Assembly (NCBI RefSeq): GCF_040838345.1 | Contig: NZ_JBAKFF010000001.1 | Coordinates: 1,736,001-1,800,000, forward strand | Length of the DNA stretch: 64,000 bases | From: Spiribacter sp. 1M189 | GTDB taxonomy: Bacteria > Pseudomonadota > Gammaproteobacteria > Nitrococcales > Nitrococcaceae | Reading direction: 5' to 3' | Shown here: piece by piece, positions 22,581 through 30,888 of the stretch | Layout: the number at the start of each line of letters is the position of its first letter | How positions within the stretch are numbered: position 1 is the stretch's first letter | The notes under the pieces: generated by a model | The model's database searches: none | What the model saw: only the letters and a program-made list of their open reading frames with translations | Told to the model about the DNA's origin: nothing | Program-made: the position numbers and the translations under genes

Positions 22581-23494
22581 ATCACATCAACTTTCGCGAT
22601 CTGCGCTATCTCGTTGCCGTGGCGGATCACCAGCACTTCGGGCGCGCGGCCGCGGCCTGCTTCGTGAGCCAACCGACCCTGAGCACTCAGGTCAAGAAGC
22701 TCGAGGAATACCTCAACGTTCAGCTGGTGGAGCGGACCAGCAAGCGCGTCATCGTCACGCCCATCGGCCGCATGATCACCGAGCGGGCCCGCCAGGTGCT
22801 CAACGAAGTGGATGACCTGGTCAACGTGGCCCGCTCCGCCGGCGACCCCATGAGCGGTGATCTCCGGCTCGGTATCATCCCCACCCTCGGGCCGTACCTG
22901 ATTCCGCACCTGTTCCCTGTGCTGCAGACACGCTATCCCAAGCTCCGTCTGCTTCTGCACGAGGAACGGACCCGAGGGTTGATTGAGCGGTTGCAGGAGG
23001 GCACGCTCGACGCCGCGATCATGGGCACTCCGATCCCCGACGAGGGACTTGTCTCGCAGTCCCTGTTCCAGGAGCCCTTTGAGGTGGCCCTGCCTGCGGG
23101 TCATCCGCTCGCCGGCCAGGAGTCCATCGATCGCGATGATCTGGATGCGGCGCCCATGCTGTTGCTGGAAGAGGGGCACTGCATGCGCGACCAGGCACTG
23201 GATTTCTGCTCGCGGGTCGGTGCTCAGCAGCAGCAGGACTTTCGGGCCACCAGCCTCGAGACACTGCGCCAGATGGTGGCCTCTGGCGCGGGCATCACCC
23301 TGCTGCCCATGCTGGCCGTTGAACCGGCCGGCTCGCATACCGAAGGGCTGGTGGTACGCCCCTTCGCGGGTCAGCCGCCGGTGCGCGAGCTGGCGATCTA
23401 TCGGCGCCGTGGGTGTGCCCGCGAGCCGGTGGTCAGCGCCATGGCCGAGCTCATCCGCGACTTGCCGCCGGTCAAGGCACTGCCCGACAGCTAG
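22577..23494 (+). CDS. oxyR: Hydrogen peroxide sensor and regulator OxyR
   Basis: LysR-type regulator, 305 aa. The N-terminal winged helix-turn-helix (FGRAAAACFVSQPTLSTQVK) is followed by the sensor domain. The redox pair is Cys202 and Cys211 in GHCMRDQALDFC, exactly the E. coli Cys199/Cys208 arrangement, so this is a true OxyR. Its start overlaps the ParA stop. Targets are not visible next to it. The next gene, uvrD, has its own promoter. Confidence 0.95.
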   Translation: MNHINFRDLRYLVAVADHQHFGRAAAACFVSQPTLSTQVKKLEEYLNVQLVERTSKRVIVTPIGRMITERARQVLNEVDDLVNVARSAGDPMSGDLRLGIIPTLGPYLIPHLFPVLQTRYPKLRLLLHEERTRGLIERLQEGTLDAAIMGTPIPDEGLVSQSLFQEPFEVALPAGHPLAGQESIDRDDLDAAPMLLLEEGHCMRDQALDFCSRVGAQQQQDFRATSLETLRQMVASGAGITLLPMLAVEPAGSHTEGLVVRPFAGQPPVRELAIYRRRGCAREPVVSAMAELIRDLPPVKALPDS

Positions 23495-23507
23495 CGCCGG
23501 GGCGCAC

Positions 23508-23516
23508 TGATATAAT
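23508..23516 (+). promoter_or_regulatory. Extended -10 promoter of uvrD
   Basis: TG-A-TATAAT is a perfect extended -10 element. No good -35 is seen, which extended -10 promoters tolerate. Transcription would begin near 23523-23525, at or within two bases of the uvrD ATG (23525), giving a leaderless or nearly leaderless mRNA. Confidence 0.6.
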
Positions 23517-23524
23517 CCGGCGTC

Positions 23525-25693
23525 ATGGATGTCTCCGATCTGATCGATCCCCTCAATCCGGCCCAGCGTGAGGCCGTCACCGCCCCATTGGGCCATGCGC
23601 TGGTGTTGGCCGGCGCGGGCAGCGGCAAGACCCGCGTGCTGACCCATCGGGCAGCCTGGCTTGTGCGCGTGGAGGGCGCGACCCCCTGGAACCTGCTGGC
23701 GGTGACCTTCACCAACAAGGCCGCCGCCGAAATGCGCGGTCGCATCGAGCAGCTGCTCGGCGTGTCAGGCTCCGGCATGTGGGTGGGCACCTTCCACGGC
23801 CTCAGTCACCGCCTGCTGCGGCTGCACTGGCAGGAGGCCGGCCTGCCGCAGGGTTTTCAGATACTCGACAGCGAGGATCAGCGGCGCCTGGTCAAGCGGG
23901 TCATGCGCGATCTGGAGGTGGACGAGAACCGCTGGCCGGTCCGCCAGCTCCAGGGCTTCATCAACGCCCGCAAGGATGCCGGCGAGCGTCCCGAAGATCT
24001 GGATACCGGCGACCCCTACAGCGGTCAGATGGCGCGGGTCTACACCGCCTACGAAGCGGCCTGCCGCACTGCCGGCGTGGTCGATTTCGCCGAACTGATG
24101 CTGCGCACCGTCGAGATGCTGCAGAACCACCTGGAGCTGCTCGGCCATTACCGCCGACGTTTCCGGCATGTGCTCGTGGACGAGTTCCAGGACACCAACG
24201 GTATTCAGTACGAGTGGCTCAAGCTGCTTGCCGGTCCCGAGTCGGATGTCTTCATCGTGGGGGATGATGATCAGTCGATCTATGGCTGGCGTGGTGCCCG
24301 GGTGGAGAATCTGCAGCGATTCCGGGAGGACTACTCCAACACGCGTGTTCTGCGTCTGGAGCAGAACTACCGATCCACCAGCACCATCCTCGAGGCCGCC
24401 AATACCCTGATCGCGCGGAACAGTGACCGCCTTGGCAAGAAGCTCTGGACCGAGGGCGAGCAGGGCGAGCCCATCGCCCTGTATGCGGCGTTCAACGAGC
24501 AGGACGAGGCCCGCTTCGTGGTCGAGCGGCTGATGGCCATGGTCGAGGAGCACGGGCTGGCGCGGCGGGATATCGCCATTCTCTACCGATCCAATGCCCA
24601 GTCACGCACGTTCGAGGAGGCCCTGCTGGCCCGTCGCATTCCCTACCGCGTCTATGGCGGCCTGCGCTTTTTCGAGCGGGCCGAGATCAAGGATGCGCTG
24701 GCCTATCTACGCCTGATCGCCAACCGCGATGACAGCGCGGCGCTGGAGCGCATCATCAACACGCCCACCCGTGGCATCGGCAATCGCACGCTTGAGGCCA
24801 TTCGGCTGGCCGCCCGCGATCAGGATGCGAGCCTCTGGGCGGCGGCCCGTGGCCTGGTGGAAAGCCGCGGCGTATTGCCGGCCCGGGCCGGCAACGCGCT
24901 GCGTGCCTTTCTGGAACTGATTGACGGCCTCGCCGCCGAGACCGCGGACCTGGATCTCGCCGACCGGCTCGAGACCGTGCTGGAGCGCAGCGGTCTGCGC
25001 GGTCATGTTGGCAAGGATCGTTCGGAACGCGCCCAGGACAAGCTCGAGAACCTCGACGAGCTCATTACCGCCGCGCACAGTTTCGAGCAGGACGGCACGG
25101 TCGATGAGGGCATGGACACGCTCACGGCCTTCCTTGCCCATGCGGCGCTGGAAGCGGGCGAAGGGCAGGCGGGTGCCTGGGAGGACTGCGTCCAGCTGAT
25201 GACGCTGCACTCCGCCAAGGGCCTGGAGTTCCCAGTGGTTTTCCTTGCCGGGCTCGAGGAGGGGCTGTTTCCGCACCGTATGTCGGTGGAGGAGCCTGGC
25301 CGGCTGGAAGAGGAACGGCGCCTGGCCTATGTGGGCATCACTCGGGCCCGCCAGCGCCTGCTGATCACCTACGCTGAGCGCCGCCGGCTGCATGGCCGTG
25401 ACGAATTCGGCATTGCCTCGCGCTTCATCCGCGAGCTCCCGCCCGGGTTGATTGACGAGGTAAGGGCGCGCTTCTCGGTGACCGGGCCGGATGCCGCCGG
25501 CGGCGGGTTGGGCGATGGCGTCATCCCCGAAGCGGAATTCAATCTCGGTGAGCGCGTGCAGCACAGCCGCTTTGGCGAGGGGGTGGTGCTGGACTGTGAG
25601 GGGAGCGGTCCCAACGCCCGCATCCAGGTCAACTTCGACGACGTGGGCGCGAAGTGGCTGGTGGCGGCCTATGCCAATCTGGAGCGCGCCTAG
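23525..25693 (+). CDS. uvrD: DNA helicase II
   Basis: Superfamily 1 3'-5' helicase of nucleotide excision and mismatch repair, 722 aa. Motif I is AGAGSGKTRVLTHR, motif II is VDEFQDTN, motif III is GDDDQSIYGWRGA and motif V/VI is MTLHSAKGLEFPVVFLAG. The C-terminal Tudor-like domain (GERVQHSRFGEGVVL to the end) is the part that binds RNA polymerase in UvrD/PcrA. Its stop codon overlaps the stop of the convergent LOG gene by 4 bases. Confidence 0.96.
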   Translation: MDVSDLIDPLNPAQREAVTAPLGHALVLAGAGSGKTRVLTHRAAWLVRVEGATPWNLLAVTFTNKAAAEMRGRIEQLLGVSGSGMWVGTFHGLSHRLLRLHWQEAGLPQGFQILDSEDQRRLVKRVMRDLEVDENRWPVRQLQGFINARKDAGERPEDLDTGDPYSGQMARVYTAYEAACRTAGVVDFAELMLRTVEMLQNHLELLGHYRRRFRHVLVDEFQDTNGIQYEWLKLLAGPESDVFIVGDDDQSIYGWRGARVENLQRFREDYSNTRVLRLEQNYRSTSTILEAANTLIARNSDRLGKKLWTEGEQGEPIALYAAFNEQDEARFVVERLMAMVEEHGLARRDIAILYRSNAQSRTFEEALLARRIPYRVYGGLRFFERAEIKDALAYLRLIANRDDSAALERIINTPTRGIGNRTLEAIRLAARDQDASLWAAARGLVESRGVLPARAGNALRAFLELIDGLAAETADLDLADRLETVLERSGLRGHVGKDRSERAQDKLENLDELITAAHSFEQDGTVDEGMDTLTAFLAHAALEAGEGQAGAWEDCVQLMTLHSAKGLEFPVVFLAGLEEGLFPHRMSVEEPGRLEEERRLAYVGITRARQRLLITYAERRRLHGRDEFGIASRFIRELPPGLIDEVRARFSVTGPDAAGGGLGDGVIPEAEFNLGERVQHSRFGEGVVLDCEGSGPNARIQVNFDDVGAKWLVAAYANLERA

Positions 25694-26424
25694 AGGTTGA
25701 GCAGGATCTCGCGCTCCTGCGGAGACGGTTCGAAATCCCGGTCGCGGTAGTGTGCGAAGATAGCATCGATCGCGGCCTGGGGTTCATCCAGCACCTGGAA
25801 CAGCGAGAGATCCTCCGGGTCGGCATTACCCGCCCCGACCATTGTTTTTTCCAGCCACTGCGCGAGCCCCTGCCAGTAATCCGTGCCCATCAGGATGACC
25901 GGAATACGCCGGGTCTTGCCGGTCTGCACCAGAGTGAGGATTTCGGCGAGCTCATCCAGCGTGCCGAAGCCGCCGGGAAAGACGACATAAGCCGAGGCAT
26001 ACTTCACGAACATCACCTTGCGGGCAAAGAAGTGCCGGAAGTTCAGCGCGATCTCCTGATACGCGTTCGGCGTCTGCTCCCGCGGCAGCTGGATGTTCAG
26101 CCCGATGCTGGCCGATGCACCCTCCCGAGCGCCCTTGTTGGCCGCCTCCATGATGCCCGGGCCGCCACCGCTGACGACGGAAAAGCCGGCATCGGAAAGC
26201 AGGCGCGCCGTGGCCTCAGCGCGCTGATAGTCAGGATCATCCGGCGCCTTGCGTGCCGAGCCGAAAATGCTCACCGACGGCCCCACCGGGGAGAGGCGCT
26301 CGAAGCCCTCCACGAACTCGGCCATGATCTGGAAAATTCGCCAGGACTCCCGCGTCATCAGTGTCGGATCGAGGCCGGCGGCGCCATTGTCCCGGCCCGA
26401 CCGCTGGCCATCGTGATGTGTCAT
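25690..26424 (-). CDS. LOG-family protein (TIGR00730-type)
   Basis: Rossmann-fold protein of 244 aa related to cytokinin riboside 5'-phosphate phosphoribohydrolases. The signature residues are SGGGPGIMEAAN and PGGFGTLDE. Bacterial members hydrolyse nucleoside 5'-monophosphates to base and ribose-5-P; the exact substrate here is unknown. It is convergent with uvrD (shared CTAG) and divergent from polA. Confidence 0.88.
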   Translation of the reverse strand: MTHHDGQRSGRDNGAAGLDPTLMTRESWRIFQIMAEFVEGFERLSPVGPSVSIFGSARKAPDDPDYQRAEATARLLSDAGFSVVSGGGPGIMEAANKGAREGASASIGLNIQLPREQTPNAYQEIALNFRHFFARKVMFVKYASAYVVFPGGFGTLDELAEILTLVQTGKTRRIPVILMGTDYWQGLAQWLEKTMVGAGNADPEDLSLFQVLDEPQAAIDAIFAHYRDRDFEPSPQEREILLNL

Positions 26425-26543
26425 GGTTGTCTCCCCCGGCCTGTGAATGCCGGCATTGTCGCATGGCCGTCGCCGCGGCCGTGCGCTGTCACTGCCACGA
26501 GCGCGGCGGTTATCATGGCGGGGTCGTCAGAAAGGAAGACCGC

Positions 26544-29276
26544 ATGACCGATCCCGACAAGCGCCTGCTGCTGGTGGATGGCTCGTCCTACCTGTATCGC
26601 GCCTACCACGCCCTGCCGCCGCTCACCAATCCGGCCGGTGAGCCCACCGGCGCCGTCTACGGGGTCATCAGCATGCTGCGCCGGCTCATGCAGGACTACC
26701 GGCCGGTGCATATGGGCGTGGTCTTTGATGCCCCCGGCAAGACCTTCCGGGACGAGCTGTTCCCCGAGTACAAGGCCAACCGACCGCCGATGCCGGACGA
26801 TCTCGCTACCCAGCTCGATCCACTGAAGGCGGTGGTTCGCGCCATGGGGCTGCCGCTCATCGAGGTAAGCGGGGTCGAGGCGGATGATGTGATCGGAACA
26901 CTCGCCGTGCGGGGGCGTCGCGATGGGCTGTCGCTGCTGATCTCCACCGGCGACAAGGACATGGCGCAGCTGGTCAATGGTGGCGTGACGCTGCTCAATA
27001 CCATGTCCAACACCGTGCTGGACCGTGACGGCGTGGTGGAGAAGTTCGGCGTGGCGCCGGAGTCCATCATCGACTACCTCGCCCTGGTGGGTGACACGTC
27101 GGACAACATCCCCGGCGTGCCCAAGGTGGGGCCGAAGACGGCGGCGAAATGGCTCAATCAGTACGGCTCCATTGACGGCATCCGTGAGCATGCGGATGCC
27201 ATCGGCGGCAAGGTCGGCGAGAGCCTCCGGGACCATCTCGAGGCGCTGGATCTCTCCCGCCAGCTCGCCACCATTCACTGCGACGTCGATCTGCCATTGG
27301 AACCGCTGGCGATCCGCCTCGATCAGCCGGACCGCGGCGAGCTCGCCCGGCTCTACCGACGGCTGGGCTTTAATACCTGGTTGCGGGAGATTGAGGCCGA
27401 CGGCGAGCGCAACGCTGACCCGGCGGCCGGAGAGGCCGTGGCGAGTCATGATCCGGCGGATCCACAGGCGGACTATGCCTGTCTGCAGGATGAGGCCGGC
27501 TTCGACGCCTGGCTGGAGCGGCTTGCCGCGGCCGAGCTCTTCGCCCTTGATCTCGAGACCGACAGCCTCGAGTACATGAACGCCGCCATCGTGGGCGTCT
27601 CGTTTGCCATTGAGCCCGGCGAGGCCGCCTATCTGCCACTGGCCCATACCGGCCCGGACCAGCCGGTGCAGCTTGACCGGGACGCGGCCCTGGAGCGACT
27701 GCGGCCGCTGCTGGAGGACCCCCAGGTCCGCAAGGTGGGCCAGAACCTGAAGTACGACATGAGCGTTCTGGCCAACCACGGCATCACGCTGCGCGGCGTG
27801 GTCCACGACACGATGTTGGAGTCGTATTGTCTCGATGCCACTGCATCGCGGCACGACATGGATTCGCTTGCGCAGAAGTACCTGAATTATCGGCCGATTG
27901 GCTATGAGCAGGTCGCCGGCAAGGGGGCGCGACAGATCACCTTCGATCAGGTCGCGCTGGATCAGGCCGTGGACTATGCCGCCGAGGACGCCGACATTAC
28001 TCTGCGGCTGCACGGTGAACTCTGGCCGGCGCTTGCCGAGCGACCGGGACCGAAGTCGATCTACGAAACCATCGAGATTCCGCTGCTGCCGGTGCTCTCG
28101 CGCATTGAGCGAACGGGCGTCCGGGTGGATGCCACGTTGCTCGGCGCTCAAAGCGGTGAGCTCGCCGAGACCATGCAGCGACTTGAGGCGCAGGCGCATG
28201 CCTGTGCCGGTGGGCCATTCAACCTCGGCTCGCCCAAGCAGATCCAGGAAATCCTCTACGAGCGCCAGGGTCTGCCGGTACTGGCCAAGACGCCGAAGGG
28301 CGCCCCGTCCACGGCGGAATCCGTCCTCGAGGAGCTGGCGGCCCAGGGGCATGAGCTGCCCCGCCTGATTCTCGACTACCGCGGCGTATCCAAGCTGCGC
28401 TCGACCTACACCGAGAAGTTGCCGACCCTGATCAACCCGCGCACGGGTCGGGTCCACACCTCCTATCACCAGGCGGTGGCCGCCACCGGGCGGCTGTCAT
28501 CGTCGGACCCGAATCTGCAGAACATCCCGGTGCGGACCCCCGAGGGCCGGCGTATCCGTCGCGCCTTTATTCCCGAGCCCGGCCATCGGCTCATGGCCGC
28601 CGACTACTCCCAGGTCGAGCTGCGCATCATGGCGCATCTGTCGGGAGATGATGGTCTGCGGCGGGCATTCGCCGAGGGGCTCGACATCCATGCGGCGACG
28701 GCGGCCGAGGTGTTCGGCAGCGCGGCGGACGCCGTCACCAATGACCAGCGACGGGCGGCCAAGGCCATCAACTTCGGCCTCATCTATGGCATGTCGGCCT
28801 GGGGGCTGGCCCGCCAGCTCGGCATCGAGCGCGGCGAGGCCCAGGCCTACGTCGATCGCTACTTCGACCGGTATCCCGGTGTGCGGGAATTCATGGATCG
28901 CACCCGCCAACTGGCCCATGAACAGGGCTACGTGGAAACGGTTTTCGGACGCCGGCTGTATCTGCCCGAAATCAACAGTCGCAACAACCAGCGGCGACAG
29001 TATGCCGAGCGGACGGCCATCAACGCGCCCATGCAGGGAACGGCTGCCGATATCATCAAGCGGGCCATGATCGCCGTGGACGGCTGGATTGCGGCCGAAC
29101 ATCCCGACGTCGCGCTCGTCATGCAGGTGCACGACGAGCTGGTGCTGGAGGTGCCCACAGGTGACGAGGACCGGGTTGCCGAGCGTATCCGCGGTTTCAT
29201 GGAGGCGGCCGCGGAGCTGGACGTGCCACTGGAGGTGGAAATCGGTGTGGGGGAAAACTGGGAGAGCGCGCACTGA
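26544..29276 (+). CDS. polA: DNA polymerase I
   Basis: Repair and Okazaki-fragment polymerase, 910 aa. The start at 26544 follows AAAGGA; upstream in-frame codons overlap the neighbour. There is a 5' nuclease domain (about 1-290). The 3'-5' exonuclease is intact, with ExoI ALDLETDSL, ExoII NLKYDMS and ExoIII YAAEDADIT. Polymerase motif A is DYSQVELRI, motif B is RRAAKAINFGLIYG and motif C is QVHDELVLE. Downstream are a candidate small RNA and engB, the same order as in E. coli and Pseudomonas. Confidence 0.97.
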   Translation: MTDPDKRLLLVDGSSYLYRAYHALPPLTNPAGEPTGAVYGVISMLRRLMQDYRPVHMGVVFDAPGKTFRDELFPEYKANRPPMPDDLATQLDPLKAVVRAMGLPLIEVSGVEADDVIGTLAVRGRRDGLSLLISTGDKDMAQLVNGGVTLLNTMSNTVLDRDGVVEKFGVAPESIIDYLALVGDTSDNIPGVPKVGPKTAAKWLNQYGSIDGIREHADAIGGKVGESLRDHLEALDLSRQLATIHCDVDLPLEPLAIRLDQPDRGELARLYRRLGFNTWLREIEADGERNADPAAGEAVASHDPADPQADYACLQDEAGFDAWLERLAAAELFALDLETDSLEYMNAAIVGVSFAIEPGEAAYLPLAHTGPDQPVQLDRDAALERLRPLLEDPQVRKVGQNLKYDMSVLANHGITLRGVVHDTMLESYCLDATASRHDMDSLAQKYLNYRPIGYEQVAGKGARQITFDQVALDQAVDYAAEDADITLRLHGELWPALAERPGPKSIYETIEIPLLPVLSRIERTGVRVDATLLGAQSGELAETMQRLEAQAHACAGGPFNLGSPKQIQEILYERQGLPVLAKTPKGAPSTAESVLEELAAQGHELPRLILDYRGVSKLRSTYTEKLPTLINPRTGRVHTSYHQAVAATGRLSSSDPNLQNIPVRTPEGRRIRRAFIPEPGHRLMAADYSQVELRIMAHLSGDDGLRRAFAEGLDIHAATAAEVFGSAADAVTNDQRRAAKAINFGLIYGMSAWGLARQLGIERGEAQAYVDRYFDRYPGVREFMDRTRQLAHEQGYVETVFGRRLYLPEINSRNNQRRQYAERTAINAPMQGTAADIIKRAMIAVDGWIAAEHPDVALVMQVHDELVLEVPTGDEDRVAERIRGFMEAAAELDVPLEVEIGVGENWESAH

Positions 29277-29301
29277 ACTTCCCCCATGGTGCACTGTCCC
29301 A
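29275..29301 (+). promoter_or_regulatory. Candidate sigma-E/AlgU-type promoter
   Basis: GAACTT at 29275-29280 is a perfect match to the -35 of sigma-E/AlgU promoters. After a 16-base spacer, TCCCA at 29297-29301 agrees with the TCNNA positions of the -10. It begins inside the polA stop codon and would start transcription near 29308, just ahead of the hairpin cluster. Confidence 0.4.
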
Positions 29302-29307
29302 TCAGGT

Positions 29308-29431
29308 GCGCCAGTGCCCGGCGCGGCCCGCTACTCCCTCCCTTACTAGCGGGCCAGCGAGGCCCGGCCGAGCCCCCAAGGCCGGGTCCACTGTCCCCGG
29401 AGACCACACCCCATGGGCTCCGGGGTTTTTT
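29308..29431 (+). ncRNA. Candidate small RNA between polA and engB (ErsA/Spot 42 position)
   Basis: This non-coding gap holds three perfect hairpins: arms 29325-29333/29347-29355 (9 bp), 29363-29369/29380-29386 (7 bp), and the terminator 29395-29402/29418-29425 (8 bp). The first loop is the C/U-rich CTCCCTCCCTTAC, able to pair with ribosome binding sites. The predicted length is about 124 nt. The same gap carries Spot 42 in enterics and the AlgU-dependent ErsA in Pseudomonas. Sequence homology to these is not claimed; the call rests on position, promoter and structure. Confidence 0.5.
29395..29431 (+). terminator. Rho-independent terminator
   Basis: The stem CCCCGGAG / CTCCGGGG with a 15-base loop is followed directly by TTTTTT. 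It ends polA and/or the small RNA transcript. The T-run overlaps the stop codon of the convergent engB gene. Confidence 0.9.
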
Positions 29432-30035
29432 ATGTCTGTAACCACTCGTCAAGCTGAGCCCGGGCCGCCTCCACGCCATCCCGGGTCTGCGCGGAGAAGA
29501 GCTGGGCGCTGGCTTCCGGGCACATGCGCGCCGCTGCTGATCGAACGGATTGCAGTGTATTGCCGGCCGGACCGCGACGCAGCTTGTCCGCCTTGCTCAA
29601 CAGGATGTGCACCGGCAGCCCGGCGGCCTCGCACCACAGCAGCATCTGCTCGTCGAGCGGGCCAAGGGGGTGGCGCACATCCGTGATCAGGACCAGCCCG
29701 CGTAGGCTCTGACGGGTTTCGAGGTACTGTGGCAGCGCTTTCTGCCAGTGAGCCCGTAGCGCCGGCGGAGCCTTCGCATAGCCATAGCCCGGCAGGTCGA
29801 TCAGGCGCCGGGCGCTGTCCGGCGCGCCGATCGGGAAGACATTGATCTGCTGTGTCCGCCCCGGGGTCTTGCTGACCCGCGCCAGCTGTTTCTGATCGGT
29901 AATGGCGTTGAGCGCGCTGGATTTACCGGCGTTCGAGCGACCGGCGAATGCCACCTCTTCACCGGCATCGGCGGGGAGCTGGGCCGGGTCAGCGGCTGAG
30001 AGAAGAAACTGAGCCTGACGGTAGTCAATTGACAC
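29430..30035 (-). CDS. engB: Ribosome biogenesis GTP-binding protein EngB/YsxC
   Basis: Essential TRAFAC-class GTPase for large-subunit assembly, 201 aa. G1 is GRSNAGKS (32-39), G3 is DLPGYGYA and G4 is LLSKADKL. Start is GTG at 30035 with GAGG upstream. Convergent with polA, divergent from cytochrome c4, as in many gammaproteobacteria. Confidence 0.95.
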   Translation of the reverse strand: MSIDYRQAQFLLSAADPAQLPADAGEEVAFAGRSNAGKSSALNAITDQKQLARVSKTPGRTQQINVFPIGAPDSARRLIDLPGYGYAKAPPALRAHWQKALPQYLETRQSLRGLVLITDVRHPLGPLDEQMLLWCEAAGLPVHILLSKADKLRRGPAGNTLQSVRSAAARMCPEASAQLFSAQTRDGVEAARAQLDEWLQT

Positions 30036-30056
30036 GGCTTTGGCCTCGCGCGGAAA

Positions 30057-30085
30057 TTGACCCCCGAAGGGGGCGTTGGTATAAA
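30057..30085 (+). promoter_or_regulatory. Sigma-70 promoter of cytochrome c4
   Basis: TTGACC, a 17-base spacer and TATAAA form a near-consensus promoter. Transcription would begin near 30092, giving a leader of about 27 nt. The spacer carries the short dyad CCCCC-GAA-GGGGG (30061-30073), a possible operator. Confidence 0.75.
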
Positions 30086-30118
30086 ACCAGCGATTGTACT
30101 CGAGGTTTGTCGCTAATC

Positions 30119-30757
30119 ATGATCGCCAAGACGCTTCCCGCGCTCGCCACGTTCCTGCTGGTCAGCTTTTCCGCCACGGCTCAGCTGGAGGATGCCGACC
30201 CGATGCGGGGCGAGACCTCGGCGGCGGTGTGCGCCGCCTGCCATGGTCAGAATGGCAACAGTATGTCGCCGGAGTGGCCGAACCTCGCCGGCCAGCATGC
30301 CGACTACATCTTCGAACAGCTGCAGTATTACAAGTCGGGCGAGCGCAACAACGCCATCATGCTCGGCCAGGCCGCCGGTCTGGATGAGCAGACCATGGCC
30401 GATCTCGCGGTCTACTACGAGGGCCTGGAAGCCGAGATCGGTGAGACGCCGGAAGAACTGCTCACCACCGGGCGAAGCATTTACATGGGCGGTATCGCCG
30501 AGAAGGGTGTCCCGGCCTGCGTGAGCTGCCATGGACCCGCTGGCATGGGCGTCCCGAGCAGCGGGTATCCCCGGCTGAGCGGCCAGAAGGTGCAGTACAC
30601 ATCGGATCAGCTCATGCTCTATCGCTCCGGTGAGCGCTCGGGTTACGGCCAGGCGGCGGTCATGAACGAGATCGCCGTCAACCTGACGGACGAAGAGATT
30701 CAGGCGGTGGCCAATTATGTCCGCGGGCTCTATCCAGCGGAGCTGGCCGCGGAGTAA
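30119..30757 (+). CDS. Dihaem cytochrome c4
   Basis: Periplasmic electron carrier, 212 aa, with a signal peptide (about 1-21) and two c-type haem sites, CAACH (38-42) and CVSCH (134-138). The two halves are repeats: each has NLAGQ/RLSGQ after the haem site, a YKSGERNN/YRSGERSG segment and a possible axial methionine (NAIMLGQA, AAVMNEIA). Cytochromes c4 feed terminal oxidases such as cbb3. It is followed 131 bases later by System II cytochrome c maturation genes, which would attach its haems. Confidence 0.94.
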   Translation: MIAKTLPALATFLLVSFSATAQLEDADPMRGETSAAVCAACHGQNGNSMSPEWPNLAGQHADYIFEQLQYYKSGERNNAIMLGQAAGLDEQTMADLAVYYEGLEAEIGETPEELLTTGRSIYMGGIAEKGVPACVSCHGPAGMGVPSSGYPRLSGQKVQYTSDQLMLYRSGERSGYGQAAVMNEIAVNLTDEEIQAVANYVRGLYPAELAAE

Positions 30758-30835
30758 GCGTCGGCGCGGCGGTCGATCGATCGGCAGGCAGGATTGATCC
30801 GGCGCAAGAATTTCCACGCGCTGTTGTGGTCAATT

Positions 30836-30857
30836 GGTTAACCCGTTCGGGTTAACC
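30836..30857. promoter_or_regulatory. Perfect 10-bp dyad upstream of resB
   Basis: GGTTAACCCG-TT-CGGGTTAACC lies between cytochrome c4 and resB, 31 bases before the resB start. It has no T-run, so it is not an obvious terminator. The near-continuous symmetry fits an operator or an mRNA hairpin in the resB leader. Confidence 0.6.
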
Positions 30858-30888
30858 TGACGAACAGGCAGCGGCGATAGATACTTCA

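Noticed and set aside
26421-28469. Long open frame of 682 codons on the reverse strand
   Set aside because: It is antisense to polA, a fully supported gene. High GC at third positions removes stops from the opposite strand. The translation is of low quality, rich in His/Gln/Arg.
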